Below are positions 49,267 to 59,746 of a stretch of 64,000 nucleotides of DNA, in pieces. The notes below the pieces were generated by a model that was given only the letters and a program-made list of their open reading frames with translations, was not told the origin of the DNA and made no database searches. Origin of the DNA: DATGMS01 sp040905145 (GTDB taxonomy: Bacteria > Bacteroidota > Bacteroidia > Cytophagales > Cyclobacteriaceae); contig JBBDSC010000234.1 in assembly GCA_040905145.1 (NCBI GenBank), positions 3,863 through 67,862 of the forward strand, given 5' to 3'. Both the position numbers and the translations under genes were made by a program. How positions within the stretch are numbered: the stretch's first letter is position 1; each line of letters begins with the position of its first letter.

Positions 49267-52200
49267 ATGAAAAATTACTACACGTTTAAGGCATGTCTAA
49301 TCTTGTTAGGTTGCATGCTCTATAATGGGGTTATTATGGCCGTTCCCATTTTGGATCCTATGACATTTGCAAATATTGTTGACCGGACTATTACCGGAAA
49401 AGTCACTTCTGAGAGTGGAGAAGCTTTGCCTGGGGTCAGTATAGTAGTAAAAGGTACAACACAAGGTACGATAACAGATCTCCAGGGGAATTATTCAATG
49501 ATTGTTCCAGATCAGGAAGTAACATTAATTTTCTCGTCCATAGGATATACAAGCCTGGAAGTTCCGGTAAATAACAGGGCCGTAATTAATATAGCCTTGG
49601 CAGAAGATGTTCAATCCTTACAGGAGGTTATAGTTGTGGGTTACGGTACAATGAATAGGGAAAATATTTCTACCGCCATAAGCTCTGTCAAAGGGGAAGA
49701 AATTCTTCAAAGGCCTACTGCCATTAACATAGCCCAAGGCCTGGCAGGTAAAGTTGCCGGTGTTAACGTTATGACCAATTCAGGTAAGCCGGGTGGTGCC
49801 CCGGCAATAAAAATAAGGGGGGTAGGATCTATTAATACTTCAAGTAGCCCATTATATGTTATTGACGGAATAGTAGGGGCAGATCCTACCATTATAGATC
49901 CCAATATAGTTGAATCAATAAATATATTAAAGGATGCTTCAGCATCAGCCATTTATGGTGCACGTGGAGCAAACGGGGTTGTGGTAATTACTACCAGAAA
50001 GGGAAAAGTAGGTGCTTCTGAAATCTCCTTTAATAATTCAATTAGTTTTGGAACATTGCAACGTGAAGTAGATTTGTTGGATGCCGATGGAGCTGCCGAA
50101 ATGTTCAGAAGGCAATATGATTATCCTTTCAGGGCTGATCCGGATATCCCAAGGCCAGCGCCGCATTTGCCTGGTGGCGCTGATTTTCCACGTAAGGCTG
50201 ATTTATTTAATACTGATGGAACCCCTATATACAATACCAATTGGCAGCGGGAGGCCACAAGACTGGCGGTTTCACATAATCATTCTCTTACTTTTTCAGG
50301 AGGGAAAGAGGATTTAAGTGTTTTAGCAAATTTATCCTATCGTAACAATGAAGGCATCATGTTGAATAGTTACGATAAACGGTTAAATGCCTATATTAAC
50401 GTAGGATGGCAGGTAAAGCCATGGTTGCATATACAAGGAAGTTTAAATACAGGTGCAAATCAGGGAAATAATGTGGATTTGAACCCCTTAAGTTCAACAG
50501 CTTTACGAAAAATGTATGAAATGTTGCCTTTTCTGCCCGTTCAATATCCTGATGGCACTTATTCCCGACAAGGGGATTATTTAGGTGCAGAAGATTCTGA
50601 AAATCCGGTAAGGCTTCTAAATGAAATTAAAAACGTAGTAGGCCGGACCTATTCTCTTGCAAATTTAGTGGGCACATTCCAATTAAGTGAAAATTTAGAT
50701 TTAGTTACCACCTTTGGTGCTCAAGTAGCAGGTGGATATGATTTTTATTATGCAGGTACCCAACTGAGAGGAGTTTCTGCTAATCAATTCGGACAAGCGA
50801 GGCGGACACATTTTAATTCAGGCAACTGGACAAATGAAAACTATTTAAATTATCATCAGACCTTTGACAAACATCTTATAGATGTTATAGGAGGGGTCAG
50901 TTGGTATTTTAGCAGGTCAACATCAACTTTGGCTGAAGCCCACAATTTTTTCGATGACTATTATAGTTTCAACAGTTTACAGGCTGGATCAAATCCAAGG
51001 CCTCCGTCTTCAACACCTATAGGAAATCAATGGAATTCCGTTTTCTCGAGAGTAAATTATATTTTCGACAATAGGTTTATGCTAGGCGCATCCTTTCGGG
51101 TGGATGGATCATCAAGATTTGGAGCAAATAACAAATATGGACAGTTTCCCTCCTTTTCTGCTGGATGGAACATTTCAAATGAAGAGTTTTTTGACAATCT
51201 CAAAGGGACAATTAGCTTACTTAAATTAAGGTCAAGTTTTGGAGTGGTAGGAAACGCTGAAATAGGGGATTATGCAACCCTAGCCAGGCTAACTACAGGT
51301 CTGACCACTTTTGGTAATCAGGCTTTTACTGGTGTTACTTTAGGATCACTGGCTAATCCGGATCTTTCTTGGGAGTCCTCGGAGCAATTTGATATAGGAC
51401 TTGAAATAGGATTGTTTAATGGAAGGGTAGATATCATTGCAGATTTCTATAATAAAGTCAATAATGATTTATTGTACTTTAAAAGGTTGCCAAGTACTAC
51501 TGGATTCACTGGGGTAATGGACAATATAGGAGATATTGAGAATCGAGGTGTTGAATTAAGTATACAAACTGTAAATATCATTTCCGATAATTTTAGATGG
51601 AATACCGGTCTGAATTTTACCCGTAACGTAAACAAAGTACTTAATCTGAATGGGGATATAATGTATCCCTGGAGTGGAAGAATTATGGAGGGTAGACCTT
51701 TGAATGAGTTTTACGGCTTTAAAAGATTAGGTACCTGGAATTTAGATGAAGCGGATGAAGCAGCTACTTATGGTAGATTACCTGGTGATGTAAAATGGCA
51801 GGATACCAACAATAATGGCGTAAAAGATCTTGATGACAGGGTGGTATTAGGAAATGGAATGCCAAAATTTGAAGCAAATATGATCAACACATTTTCTTAT
51901 AAAGGATTGTCCCTGCTTATTGATTTACAAAGCATGTATGGGTTAAGTCTTGCACAAACCACGAGACATTTACAGCAAAATGCAGCAGTAAGGGTAAACA
52001 GCTACTCTGTAATTTTAGAATCATGGACACCTACTAATCAAAATACATTGATTCCTGCGTTAAGAACTCCTGCCGATCCTCAATCACCAAGTGAAGTGGC
52101 GGATTCTTATGCCATTGAAGATGCATCCTTCATTCGTGTCAGAAATTTAGGATTGACCTACAGTCTGGACCCTAGCTGGCTGAGCCGTATTCATTTAACC

Positions 52201-52365
52201 AATTTATCTGTAGGGGTGAATGTGGAAAATGCCTTATTGTTTACCAGATATTCAGGTATGGATCCGGAGTATACCTCATTAGGATCTCAGTTAGAACAAG
52301 GGGTAGATATTTATCAATATCCAAAGCCAAGGACATTATCCTTTAACCTTAATATCAACTTCTAA
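49267..52365 (+). CDS. SusC/RagA family TonB-linked outer membrane protein
   Basis: 1032 residues from the ATG at 49267; an earlier in-frame ATG at 49207 would add 20 residues ahead of a good signal peptide (KNYYTFKACLILLGCMLYNG). Domains: CarboxypepD_reg-like (ITGKVTSESGEALPGVSIVV), TonB-box/plug (LQEVIVVGYGTMNRENISTA, PLYVIDGIVGADP, ILKDASASAIYGARGANGVV) and barrel to LSFNLNINF. 180 bp separate it from the cytochrome/ThuA gene, so it may be in the same transcript or have its own promoter. It should import the substrate handled by the upstream enzymes. Confidence 0.95.
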   Translation: MKNYYTFKACLILLGCMLYNGVIMAVPILDPMTFANIVDRTITGKVTSESGEALPGVSIVVKGTTQGTITDLQGNYSMIVPDQEVTLIFSSIGYTSLEVPVNNRAVINIALAEDVQSLQEVIVVGYGTMNRENISTAISSVKGEEILQRPTAINIAQGLAGKVAGVNVMTNSGKPGGAPAIKIRGVGSINTSSSPLYVIDGIVGADPTIIDPNIVESINILKDASASAIYGARGANGVVVITTRKGKVGASEISFNNSISFGTLQREVDLLDADGAAEMFRRQYDYPFRADPDIPRPAPHLPGGADFPRKADLFNTDGTPIYNTNWQREATRLAVSHNHSLTFSGGKEDLSVLANLSYRNNEGIMLNSYDKRLNAYINVGWQVKPWLHIQGSLNTGANQGNNVDLNPLSSTALRKMYEMLPFLPVQYPDGTYSRQGDYLGAEDSENPVRLLNEIKNVVGRTYSLANLVGTFQLSENLDLVTTFGAQVAGGYDFYYAGTQLRGVSANQFGQARRTHFNSGNWTNENYLNYHQTFDKHLIDVIGGVSWYFSRSTSTLAEAHNFFDDYYSFNSLQAGSNPRPPSSTPIGNQWNSVFSRVNYIFDNRFMLGASFRVDGSSRFGANNKYGQFPSFSAGWNISNEEFFDNLKGTISLLKLRSSFGVVGNAEIGDYATLARLTTGLTTFGNQAFTGVTLGSLANPDLSWESSEQFDIGLEIGLFNGRVDIIADFYNKVNNDLLYFKRLPSTTGFTGVMDNIGDIENRGVELSIQTVNIISDNFRWNTGLNFTRNVNKVLNLNGDIMYPWSGRIMEGRPLNEFYGFKRLGTWNLDEADEAATYGRLPGDVKWQDTNNNGVKDLDDRVVLGNGMPKFEANMINTFSYKGLSLLIDLQSMYGLSLAQTTRHLQQNAAVRVNSYSVILESWTPTNQNTLIPALRTPADPQSPSEVADSYAIEDASFIRVRNLGLTYSLDPSWLSRIHLTNLSVGVNVENALLFTRYSGMDPEYTSLGSQLEQGVDIYQYPKPRTLSFNLNINF

Positions 52366-52398
52366 AATAATTATTTATAATTATAAAAGTATAAAGAC

Positions 52399-53865
52399 AT
52401 GAAACGATTCATCCTTATATCAGCCTTGATGGCATTATGCTTTACCTCTTGTGAAGACTTCCTGGAAGAAGAACCTGTAGGAATTCTAACCACTTCACAG
52501 TTTTTCAATACTCAAAATCAAATTCAGACTGCGGTAGATGGCGCTTATAGAGGGTTGGCTAGACCGTATACATCTGTTTTTTTGGGTTTACCAATTTCTG
52601 AATTCTTAACATTTTCTGCACTTCCTGGTTTCAGCACCAATCCTTTTGGTACGGGCGTTAATGAATCATCTTTTGTTAGGCTTGATGATATTGACCCTGG
52701 TAATTCTTATTTGAATGAAGCGTTTAATACGGTTTACATTCCTATGGAAAATATTAATACCGTTATCGCTAATATCTCTGGGACAACCGTCATAAATGAA
52801 GCGCTCAAAAACAGGTTTCTGGGGCAAATGTATTTCTTGAGAGCTTACCATTACCACTACGGTGTAAAACTATTTGGTGAAATTCCCTTGAAAACGATTC
52901 CTACAGAAGACATTGGCAATGTGGAAGTACCCAAAGCTACTGTGGAAGAAATTTACAATCAAATAGTAGAAGATCTTCAGAATGCAGAAAATAGTGGTTT
53001 GCCCTGGAAAGATGAAACCGGGCATGCCTCTATGGGTGCAGTCAAAACCCTTCTAGCCAGGGTCTACCTGGATATGGCTGGGTATCCTTTATTAAAGGGA
53101 ACAGAGTATTACCAAAAGGCTTATGAAAAATCACAAGAGGTAATAGCAAGTGGTGAGTTTATGTTATTTGAGGGATATTCAGATCTGAGAGATCCTGCCA
53201 ATGAAAACAGGGGGGAACATATTCTAATGGTTCAAAGGCAAAGCAATGTTGCAAATAGTGAAATGCATAATGCAGTTTTACCCACAGCTATACCTTCTCC
53301 AGGAAATATCTTCGACAGCTCTTTAGCACCCACTATAGAGTTTTTTGATTCCTATTCGTCTGGGGACAGACGAACAGAAGACGGTGCTTTTTTTTATACC
53401 TATGAACCTGGAAAAGTAACCACTTACAAATATTGGGATGCAGAGACTGCAGTCAGCCCTCCCTCAGGAGCCAATATTCCCGTTTTCAGGTATGCTGATG
53501 TATTGCTAATGTGTGCTGAAGCTAAAGCAAATATTGATGGAGGCACAACTTCTGATCCGATTGCTGTTGATGCCTATTATCAAGTGAGGAATCGTGCCTT
53601 TCCAAATTTGGCAAAACCTGCTTCAATTTCAGTGGGGGATGTTTTAAAAGAACGCATCTGGGAGTTAAGTTTTGAATATCTTATTACTTGGTTTGATTTA
53701 CAACGTACGCTAAAAACGTTAGATGTAGAAAACGGCGAAATTGTAGATTTAATTGGTCATAAAGCTACTACCCATCTTCGACCATTCCAAGAAAGTGACC
53801 TATATCTACCGATGCCCACCGAACAGGTAAATTTAAATCCTAAATTAAATGAACCAGCACCATAA
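52399..53865 (+). CDS. SusD/RagB family nutrient-binding lipoprotein
   Basis: 488 residues. Lipobox CFTSC (C at about 18), then DFLEEEPVGILTTSQFFNTQ, FLGQMYFLRAYHYHYGVKLF, GAVKTLLARVYLDMAGYPL, FRYADVLLMCAEAKANIDGG and the end LYLPMPTEQVNLNPKL. Complete SusD fold for its partner 33 bp upstream. No relative of the first SusC/SusD pair at the level of obvious duplication, so the two pairs probably serve different ligands. Confidence 0.95.
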   Translation: MKRFILISALMALCFTSCEDFLEEEPVGILTTSQFFNTQNQIQTAVDGAYRGLARPYTSVFLGLPISEFLTFSALPGFSTNPFGTGVNESSFVRLDDIDPGNSYLNEAFNTVYIPMENINTVIANISGTTVINEALKNRFLGQMYFLRAYHYHYGVKLFGEIPLKTIPTEDIGNVEVPKATVEEIYNQIVEDLQNAENSGLPWKDETGHASMGAVKTLLARVYLDMAGYPLLKGTEYYQKAYEKSQEVIASGEFMLFEGYSDLRDPANENRGEHILMVQRQSNVANSEMHNAVLPTAIPSPGNIFDSSLAPTIEFFDSYSSGDRRTEDGAFFYTYEPGKVTTYKYWDAETAVSPPSGANIPVFRYADVLLMCAEAKANIDGGTTSDPIAVDAYYQVRNRAFPNLAKPASISVGDVLKERIWELSFEYLITWFDLQRTLKTLDVENGEIVDLIGHKATTHLRPFQESDLYLPMPTEQVNLNPKLNEPAP

Positions 53866-54221
53866 TTAGACAGAATTGCTCGGTAATACCAGGTGCTGGG
53901 AGTGTAACTAAAAAAATGAACTCGTATAAAATTTTCAGTTTTAACAATTTTGTTTTCCTTGGTTCTCAGTATGGGGTCTCTAAATATTCCTTGATGCCGG
54001 ATCATTTTGGAAGTATTCTTCTCAGGATGAGGTAATTTCGTTGCTTACCTATCTGGTGGGCCAGAAAAGTTAGCAGATAAATATGATGTAGCAAATAGGA
54101 AAGTAAAGGCCACAGTCCCAAATGAATTGAACAAGGGAGGTTATTTGGCTGACAAGTTCCTTACGGAGATTAAGATGCTATGATTATATTTTAATACAAT
54201 CTAATATTACAACAAATCAAT
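53866..54221 (+). pseudogene. Unassigned remnants between SusD and sulfatase remnant
   Basis: An ATG at 53917 starts MNSYKIFS and, after a frame change, VLTILFSLVLSMGSLNIP, a clear signal-peptide-like stretch. A separate open segment ends ANRKVKATVPNELNKGG then YLADKFLTEIKML and a stop at 54180. These look like the two ends of a secreted protein gene that lost its middle. Family not recognised. Confidence 0.35.
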
Positions 54222-55351
54222 ATGGATATTTTGAAGAGAGGAAGATGGATAACTGCCTGCATGGCATTTTTAGCCCTTGTTTCGACTTGTTTGGCAAGTG
54301 GTGATGATTGATACAGCACAAATGACTGTCGGTCGGCTTATGAAAAAGGCAGGTTATTCAACAGCAGTTATAGGTAAATGGCATTTAGGATTTACATACA
54401 CCAGTCCAGTGGACTGGAATAAAGACCTCAAACCGGGACCGCTTGAATTGGGTTTCGATTATTATTTTGGAGTGCCTGTTTTAAACAGCCATCCTCCTTT
54501 CGTTTATGTAGAGAACCATCGGGTGGTGGGCCTGACACCTGAAGATCCTTTGATTTACGGAGAGAAAGCCGAAACAGAAGAATTCCCGGAGAAATGGAAT
54601 ATTGAGATTGGCGGAGGCAAAAAGGCGCATGCCCTTTATAAAGACAGAATGGTTGGAACAACCTTGAAAAATAAGGCGATTGAATGGATCAAGGAACATA
54701 AAAACGAACCCTTCTTCCTTTATTTTGCAACCACCAACATCCACCATCCTTTTACCCCTGCTGAGCGATTTGTGGGTACGAGTGAGGTAGGACGTTACGG
54801 TGATTCTATTCATGAGTTGGATTGGATGGTGGGAGAAGTGCTGGATGCCTTGGACGAGGAAGGACTTCGGGACAATACACTCGTTATCTTTACGAGCGAT
54901 AATGGAGGGATGCTTAACCAGGGGGGACAAGATGCCTGGAAAGCCGGCCACAGATTGAACGGAAACCTTGGTGAACTGTTGGCTAACGTGGATATCCTTG
55001 CTACTCTGGCAGCCCTTGTTGAATACCCCCTGAAAAAAGGTGAGGGACCTGACAGCTATAATATGATGTCTGCACTTACCGGCTCACCCGCCAATCCGAT
55101 CAGGGATCATTTGATAATCAGTCCTGCCCAAGGAAAGAATCTTGCTATTCGAAAGGGGAGCAGCTGCTCATTTATTGACCAAACATGCGAACAGTGACAT
55201 CGCAAACGGCAAAATTAAACAGGATGCTCCACCAGCACAACTTTACGATCTGGAGTCGGATCCTACACAAATGGAGAATCTGTACCATCAAAATCCTGAA
55301 ATAGTAGAACAGTTAAATGCCCTTTTGGAAGAGACCATACCAGAATGGTGA
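54222..55351 (+). pseudogene. Sulfatase (arylsulfatase-type), broken in three places
   Basis: A signal peptide (ITACMAFLALVSTCLASGDD) ends in a TGA. After it the frame resumes in MTVGRLMKKAGYSTAVIGKW and HLGFTYTSPVDWN, missing the N-terminal part with the metal aspartates and the C/S-x-P-x-R formylglycine site. The following part is well conserved (FFLYFATTNIHHPFTPAERF, GRYGDSIHELDWMVGEVLDA, VIFTSDNGG), then WKAGHRLNG jumps to NLGELLANVDILATLAALV, losing the GGHRVPFIARWP block. Near 55150 a frameshift separates LAIRKG from the C-terminal QLYDLESDPTQMENLYHQNP. Cannot be active. Its presence suggests the ancestor used sulfated substrates here. Confidence 0.9.
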
Positions 55352-55417
55352 GTGGATATTTTCTGAATTCCGACTGAAAATTTATTTTAATGTCATTATA
55401 TACCTAAATTGTAGAAT

Positions 55418-56614
55418 ATGGATTATCCAATGAGTATTTTTAAATGTATGATTTTCATCTCCATGTTAATGCTTGTTTCCTGTAAGAATTCAAAATCAAG
55501 TGAAGTGGAGACTAATGACGATATTGAAAACCTTGATTTTACAGTGGAAGAAGCGCCGGACTGGACAGCTTTATTTAACAGGACCAGCGGATGGTTTGGC
55601 GCAGATGGCATTTTTGCACTACCGCTAAATGGAAAAGATAATGAGACAGCAGATTCCACTACCCAAACGATGCTCATTTTCAGTGACACCATGATCGGTG
55701 AAATTGAAGACGATAAACTTCAGCCCGGTCAGGTCATGGTGAACAATACCATAGCTTATATTAAAGGGAGTGAGCCAAAAGCAGATAATATAAGTTTCCA
55801 CTGGGCTAAAAATGAGTCAGGCAAACCTATCTCATTTTTTTCGCCCCAAACGGCTTCAGCAGAAAAAGGGGATTACTACTGGCTTGGAGATGGCTTTCTG
55901 AATACGGAATTAGACAATGCCATTTACATTTTTGCCTACAGAATGCGAAACCTTGATAAAAGTGAAGATTGGTCATTTAAAGAGATGGGTACCAATCTTA
56001 TAGCAATACCCGAAGGAAGTACTCCACCATTTAAGGATCAGCGACAGATTGAGACTCCACTTAGATTTGAAGATGGCGGATTTGGGGCTGGCATTTTTGT
56101 TAACACGGAATTAGCAGGTGCTCCTGATCCTGATGGATATATTTATGTATATGGTGTCAGGGGGAAAGGAAAAAATCTAATGGTAGCAAGGGTAAAGCCG
56201 GAAGATTTTGAAAGCTTTGGCGCCTGGAGGTTCTGGAATGGAAAAGAATGGAATGCCGATATGCAACAGGTATCCTATGTTGCCGAGGAAGTTTCAAATG
56301 AATTAAGTGTTTCGGCCCTTCCTGATGGGAGATATGCACTTGTTTTTACCATAAACGGAATTAATCCCATTGTAGGATTACGCTTGGGTTTAACTCCTTA
56401 TGGACCCTTTGGACCAGTTATTAACATTTGGGAATCCCAGGAAATGCAGCAAAAGAATTATATTACCTACAATGCAAAAGCCCACCCCAATTTATCTGCT
56501 CCAGGCGAGCTTATTATCAGCTATAATGTCAATGCTTTTGATTTTGGTAATGAAATACAGGCTAACCCAACCCTCTACCGCCCACGATTTATAAAGTTGA
56601 AATTAAATTGGTGA
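55418..56614 (+). CDS. DUF4185 domain lipoprotein
   Basis: 398 residues. The signal (IFISMLMLVSC) has a lipobox; translation may begin at 55418 or at the second ATG at 55430. DUF4185-type landmarks are DWTALFNRTSGWFGADGIFA, TMLIFSDTMIG, YYWLGDGFLNTELDNAIYIF, GYIYVYGVRGKGKNLMVARV and LIISYNVNAFDFG, which make a five-bladed-propeller-like fold related to glycoside hydrolase families. Surface lipoprotein next to a sulfatase remnant; a role in glycan binding or hydrolysis is possible. The DUF number is given from memory of the motifs. Confidence 0.75.
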   Translation: MDYPMSIFKCMIFISMLMLVSCKNSKSSEVETNDDIENLDFTVEEAPDWTALFNRTSGWFGADGIFALPLNGKDNETADSTTQTMLIFSDTMIGEIEDDKLQPGQVMVNNTIAYIKGSEPKADNISFHWAKNESGKPISFFSPQTASAEKGDYYWLGDGFLNTELDNAIYIFAYRMRNLDKSEDWSFKEMGTNLIAIPEGSTPPFKDQRQIETPLRFEDGGFGAGIFVNTELAGAPDPDGYIYVYGVRGKGKNLMVARVKPEDFESFGAWRFWNGKEWNADMQQVSYVAEEVSNELSVSALPDGRYALVFTINGINPIVGLRLGLTPYGPFGPVINIWESQEMQQKNYITYNAKAHPNLSAPGELIISYNVNAFDFGNEIQANPTLYRPRFIKLKLNW

Positions 56615-56855
56615 ATTGTAATCCGGGGTCAGAATAACCATACTTCCCTGAACGCTTCTTAGTGGGCACCTTAGCAGGTGCGGATTCAGGCAATATTTGC
56701 AGGCAATTTTTTCCTCGTTCCATCATTTAAGAAAAATTCATAGGTAAAATTATTCCAAAAGTGTTAATTTGGGAGTTGATTTTTGAATTACTGTTTTTAA
56801 GCTTGAAAGACAGGTAATTCGCCCCTTACATATTGAAGTTATAATTAATAAATTT

Positions 56856-59729
56856 ATGAAATCGTCTCCATTTTATTTAGCTGTAATATTTCATTTGTTT
56901 CTGATTCCCGGGAGCCATAGCTTTGGTCTTGACTCAGGAGATGTTCCTTTTGGGGATGCCCTGTATTTTGATCGGGAATATACCCTTGAGGCTACCATGT
57001 TAGGTTACTTTGACCAAGAGGGGATCCGCAATCCGGTTCTTCGTGCCAATAAAGGGGACCGGGTTAAAATAACCATCGTTAATGGAGAATTAATGACCCA
57101 TGATATTGCTCTGGAAAAGCTTGGAATCAAAAGTGAGGTGATTATTGAAAAAGGAGCTACTGCTAACATAGTTTTCGAAGCCAAAGAAAGTGATACCTAC
57201 TATTGTACTATCCCGGGACACAGGGCTGCAGGTATGGTGGGGCAATTTGAAGTGGTTGAGGGACCTATTACCGATGAGGTGATTGTCACCGGAGAGATAC
57301 CAAAAATCGGTGACCGGGAACTGAACCTTGATTTTGAGACAGGAACTCTTGATGATTGGGTCTCTACCGGCGAGGCATTTTCTAATCCCTTGATTTCCGG
57401 GGACTCCTCTCCAGTGCATGAAAAGGATATGCATGTGGGCCAAGAAGGAGAATACTTCGTCAGCAGCGGCGGAACTTTAAACCATGAATCTATAGGCACC
57501 CTAACATCCGCCCCTTTCAAGGTAACGCGACCTTTTGCCTCTTTCAAGGTATCAGGCGGGGCATTGCAGGATACACGTGTTGAACTGGTAAGAGCAGATC
57601 AGGACAGTGCCTTCTTCCAAATATCGGGATCAGGCCGTGCAACACTGCGACCTGTGGTGGTAGATCTGGAAGAACATATGGGAAAGGATATTTTCATCCG
57701 CCTTATTGACAATGAGACTGGCATCTCGCAAATTCCCTATATTGGGGATGATAAATGGGCTCATATCAGCTTCGATGGATTTCTTTTTCATGCCCAACGC
57801 CCTCAATTTGCAAATGAGCTTAAACAGGAGGACATTATTACACTTCCACCCTTGGATTATGTTCCCCATGCAGGTCTTTCCGGAGAAGATGCAGCAAAAA
57901 GCATGACATTGGAGGAGGGATTTTCTGTAACCCTGGCCGCCTCCGAACCGGATGTGGTAAGGCCAATAAGCTTCACAACAGATTTTCGCGGCAGGCTTTG
58001 GGTAGTCGAAGCCCATACCTATCCTGTGAGAGCAGAGGAAGGTGAGGGTAAGGACCGAATATTGATTTTTGAAGATACCAATGGTGACGGGAAGCTTAAT
58101 AAAAGGACGGTTTTTATGGAGGGGCTGAACCTGGTGAGTGGCATCGAAGTTGGAATGGGAGGAGTATGGTTGGGTGCTGCACCCAATCTTTTATTTATTC
58201 CCATAGATGAAAAAAAGGATAAACCATCAGGCCCACCACAAATACTCCTTGATGGCTGGGGATATCAGGATACCCACGAAACCCTTAACAGTCTGCGCTG
58301 GGGACCTGATGGTTGGCTTTATGGCACACATGGTGTTTTTACCCATTCAAATGTGGGTAAGCCTGGAGCTTCGGATGAAGAGCGGACTGGAATTAATGCC
58401 GGTGTCTGGCGATATCATCCCACCAAGCATGAATTTGAAGTTTTTGCGGAAGGGACCAGCAATCCCTGGGGGATTGATTTCAATGATTACGGTCACCCTT
58501 TTGCTACCGTATGCGTTATTCCGCATATGTTCCATATTATTCAGGGGGCCAGATATCATCGGCAAGCCGGAGAACATTTCAATCCCTATATTTACGATGA
58601 TATAAAAACAATTGCGGATCATGTACACTGGGTGGGCGACAGGGGACCCCACGCTGGTAACTTCCGGTCAGGTGTTAAAGGAGGGGGCCATGCCCATGCA
58701 GGAGCCATGATTTATCTGGGAGATAGCTGGCCTGAAAAATATCGGAATAATATTTTCATGAACAACATCAATGGCAGCAGGGTCAACATTGATCAACTTA
58801 AAAGGGACGGATCTGGCTATACGGCCATGCATGGAGATGATTTCCTGCTAACCAATGATTCCTGGTCACAATGGTTAAATTTTCGATACAGTCCCAGCGG
58901 TTCTGTTTATGCCATAGACTGGTACGATAAAAACCAATGCCATAGCCCGAATCCGGATGTGCACAATAAAACCATGGGACGTATTTTCAAGATCAGCCAT
59001 GAAAATGACGAATGGGTGCAGGTAGATCTTTCTAAGTATTCGGATTTGGAACTGGTAAATCTTCAGCTTCATAAAAATGACTGGTATGTAAGACAGGCGC
59101 GACATATTTTGCAAAAACGTGGACCGAATAAAAGGGTGCACAAAGCACTGAAAAAATTAATGGATGAAAATCCGGATGTGACGCGAAAACTGCGTGCCCT
59201 TTGGGCATTGCATGTTACAGATGGGTTAACTGAGAAAAATCTGCTCGACCTTTTGGCACATGAAAATGAATATTTAAGAAGCTGGGCCATTCAGCTTTTG
59301 GCAGAAGACAATAACCTTTCCTCAGCTGCACTTACATCTTTTAAAGAAATGGCTCACAATGATGATTCTGCTTTAGTGAGGTTGTACCTGGCTTCCGCTC
59401 TGCAGCGTATGGAACCAGGGAAAAGATGGGAAATTCTGGAAGGACTGGTACAGCGATCTGAAGATAAGGATGATCATAACCTGCCGCTCATGCTATGGTA
59501 TGCTGCCGAGCCATTAGTTGAGTTGGATGCCGAAAGAGTTATGGATATGGCAGTTAAAGCTAAATCGCCACATATTCTGCCATTTACTATTAAAAAGGTT
59601 GAAGCAATTGGCTCGAAAGAATCTGCCAGAATTCTTCAAGACCTAAACCAGCGGTTAACTGAAATGGATTCACATCAGTATCATGAGTCTCATCTTATGG
59701 TCAAAAAGATGCTCAAAAAGAATAAATAA
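56856..59729 (+). CDS. Cupredoxin / sorbosone-dehydrogenase-like propeller / HEAT protein
   Basis: 957 residues, signal peptide to about residue 23. Residues about 30-137 are a cupredoxin with a complete type-1 copper set H82, C117, H122 and M127 (THDIAL, YYCTIPGHRAAGMVG). About 150-315 is a jelly-roll-like domain (LDFETGTLDDWVSTGEAF). About 345-735 is the PVC-type propeller (GFSVTLAASEPDVVRPISFT, FRGRLWVVEAHTYPVRAEEG, DTHETLNSLRWGPDGWLYGT, NPWGIDFNDYGHPF), and 735-940 are HEAT-like repeats (LLAHENEYLRSWAIQLLAED). Relatives end in a cytochrome c CxxCH domain; here none is present, so copper replaces heme as the electron acceptor site. Probably a periplasmic sugar or alcohol oxidoreductase. 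Confidence 0.88.
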   Translation: MKSSPFYLAVIFHLFLIPGSHSFGLDSGDVPFGDALYFDREYTLEATMLGYFDQEGIRNPVLRANKGDRVKITIVNGELMTHDIALEKLGIKSEVIIEKGATANIVFEAKESDTYYCTIPGHRAAGMVGQFEVVEGPITDEVIVTGEIPKIGDRELNLDFETGTLDDWVSTGEAFSNPLISGDSSPVHEKDMHVGQEGEYFVSSGGTLNHESIGTLTSAPFKVTRPFASFKVSGGALQDTRVELVRADQDSAFFQISGSGRATLRPVVVDLEEHMGKDIFIRLIDNETGISQIPYIGDDKWAHISFDGFLFHAQRPQFANELKQEDIITLPPLDYVPHAGLSGEDAAKSMTLEEGFSVTLAASEPDVVRPISFTTDFRGRLWVVEAHTYPVRAEEGEGKDRILIFEDTNGDGKLNKRTVFMEGLNLVSGIEVGMGGVWLGAAPNLLFIPIDEKKDKPSGPPQILLDGWGYQDTHETLNSLRWGPDGWLYGTHGVFTHSNVGKPGASDEERTGINAGVWRYHPTKHEFEVFAEGTSNPWGIDFNDYGHPFATVCVIPHMFHIIQGARYHRQAGEHFNPYIYDDIKTIADHVHWVGDRGPHAGNFRSGVKGGGHAHAGAMIYLGDSWPEKYRNNIFMNNINGSRVNIDQLKRDGSGYTAMHGDDFLLTNDSWSQWLNFRYSPSGSVYAIDWYDKNQCHSPNPDVHNKTMGRIFKISHENDEWVQVDLSKYSDLELVNLQLHKNDWYVRQARHILQKRGPNKRVHKALKKLMDENPDVTRKLRALWALHVTDGLTEKNLLDLLAHENEYLRSWAIQLLAEDNNLSSAALTSFKEMAHNDDSALVRLYLASALQRMEPGKRWEILEGLVQRSEDKDDHNLPLMLWYAAEPLVELDAERVMDMAVKAKSPHILPFTIKKVEAIGSKESARILQDLNQRLTEMDSHQYHESHLMVKKMLKKNK

Positions 59730-59746
59730 ATCCCCGATGATTTACC

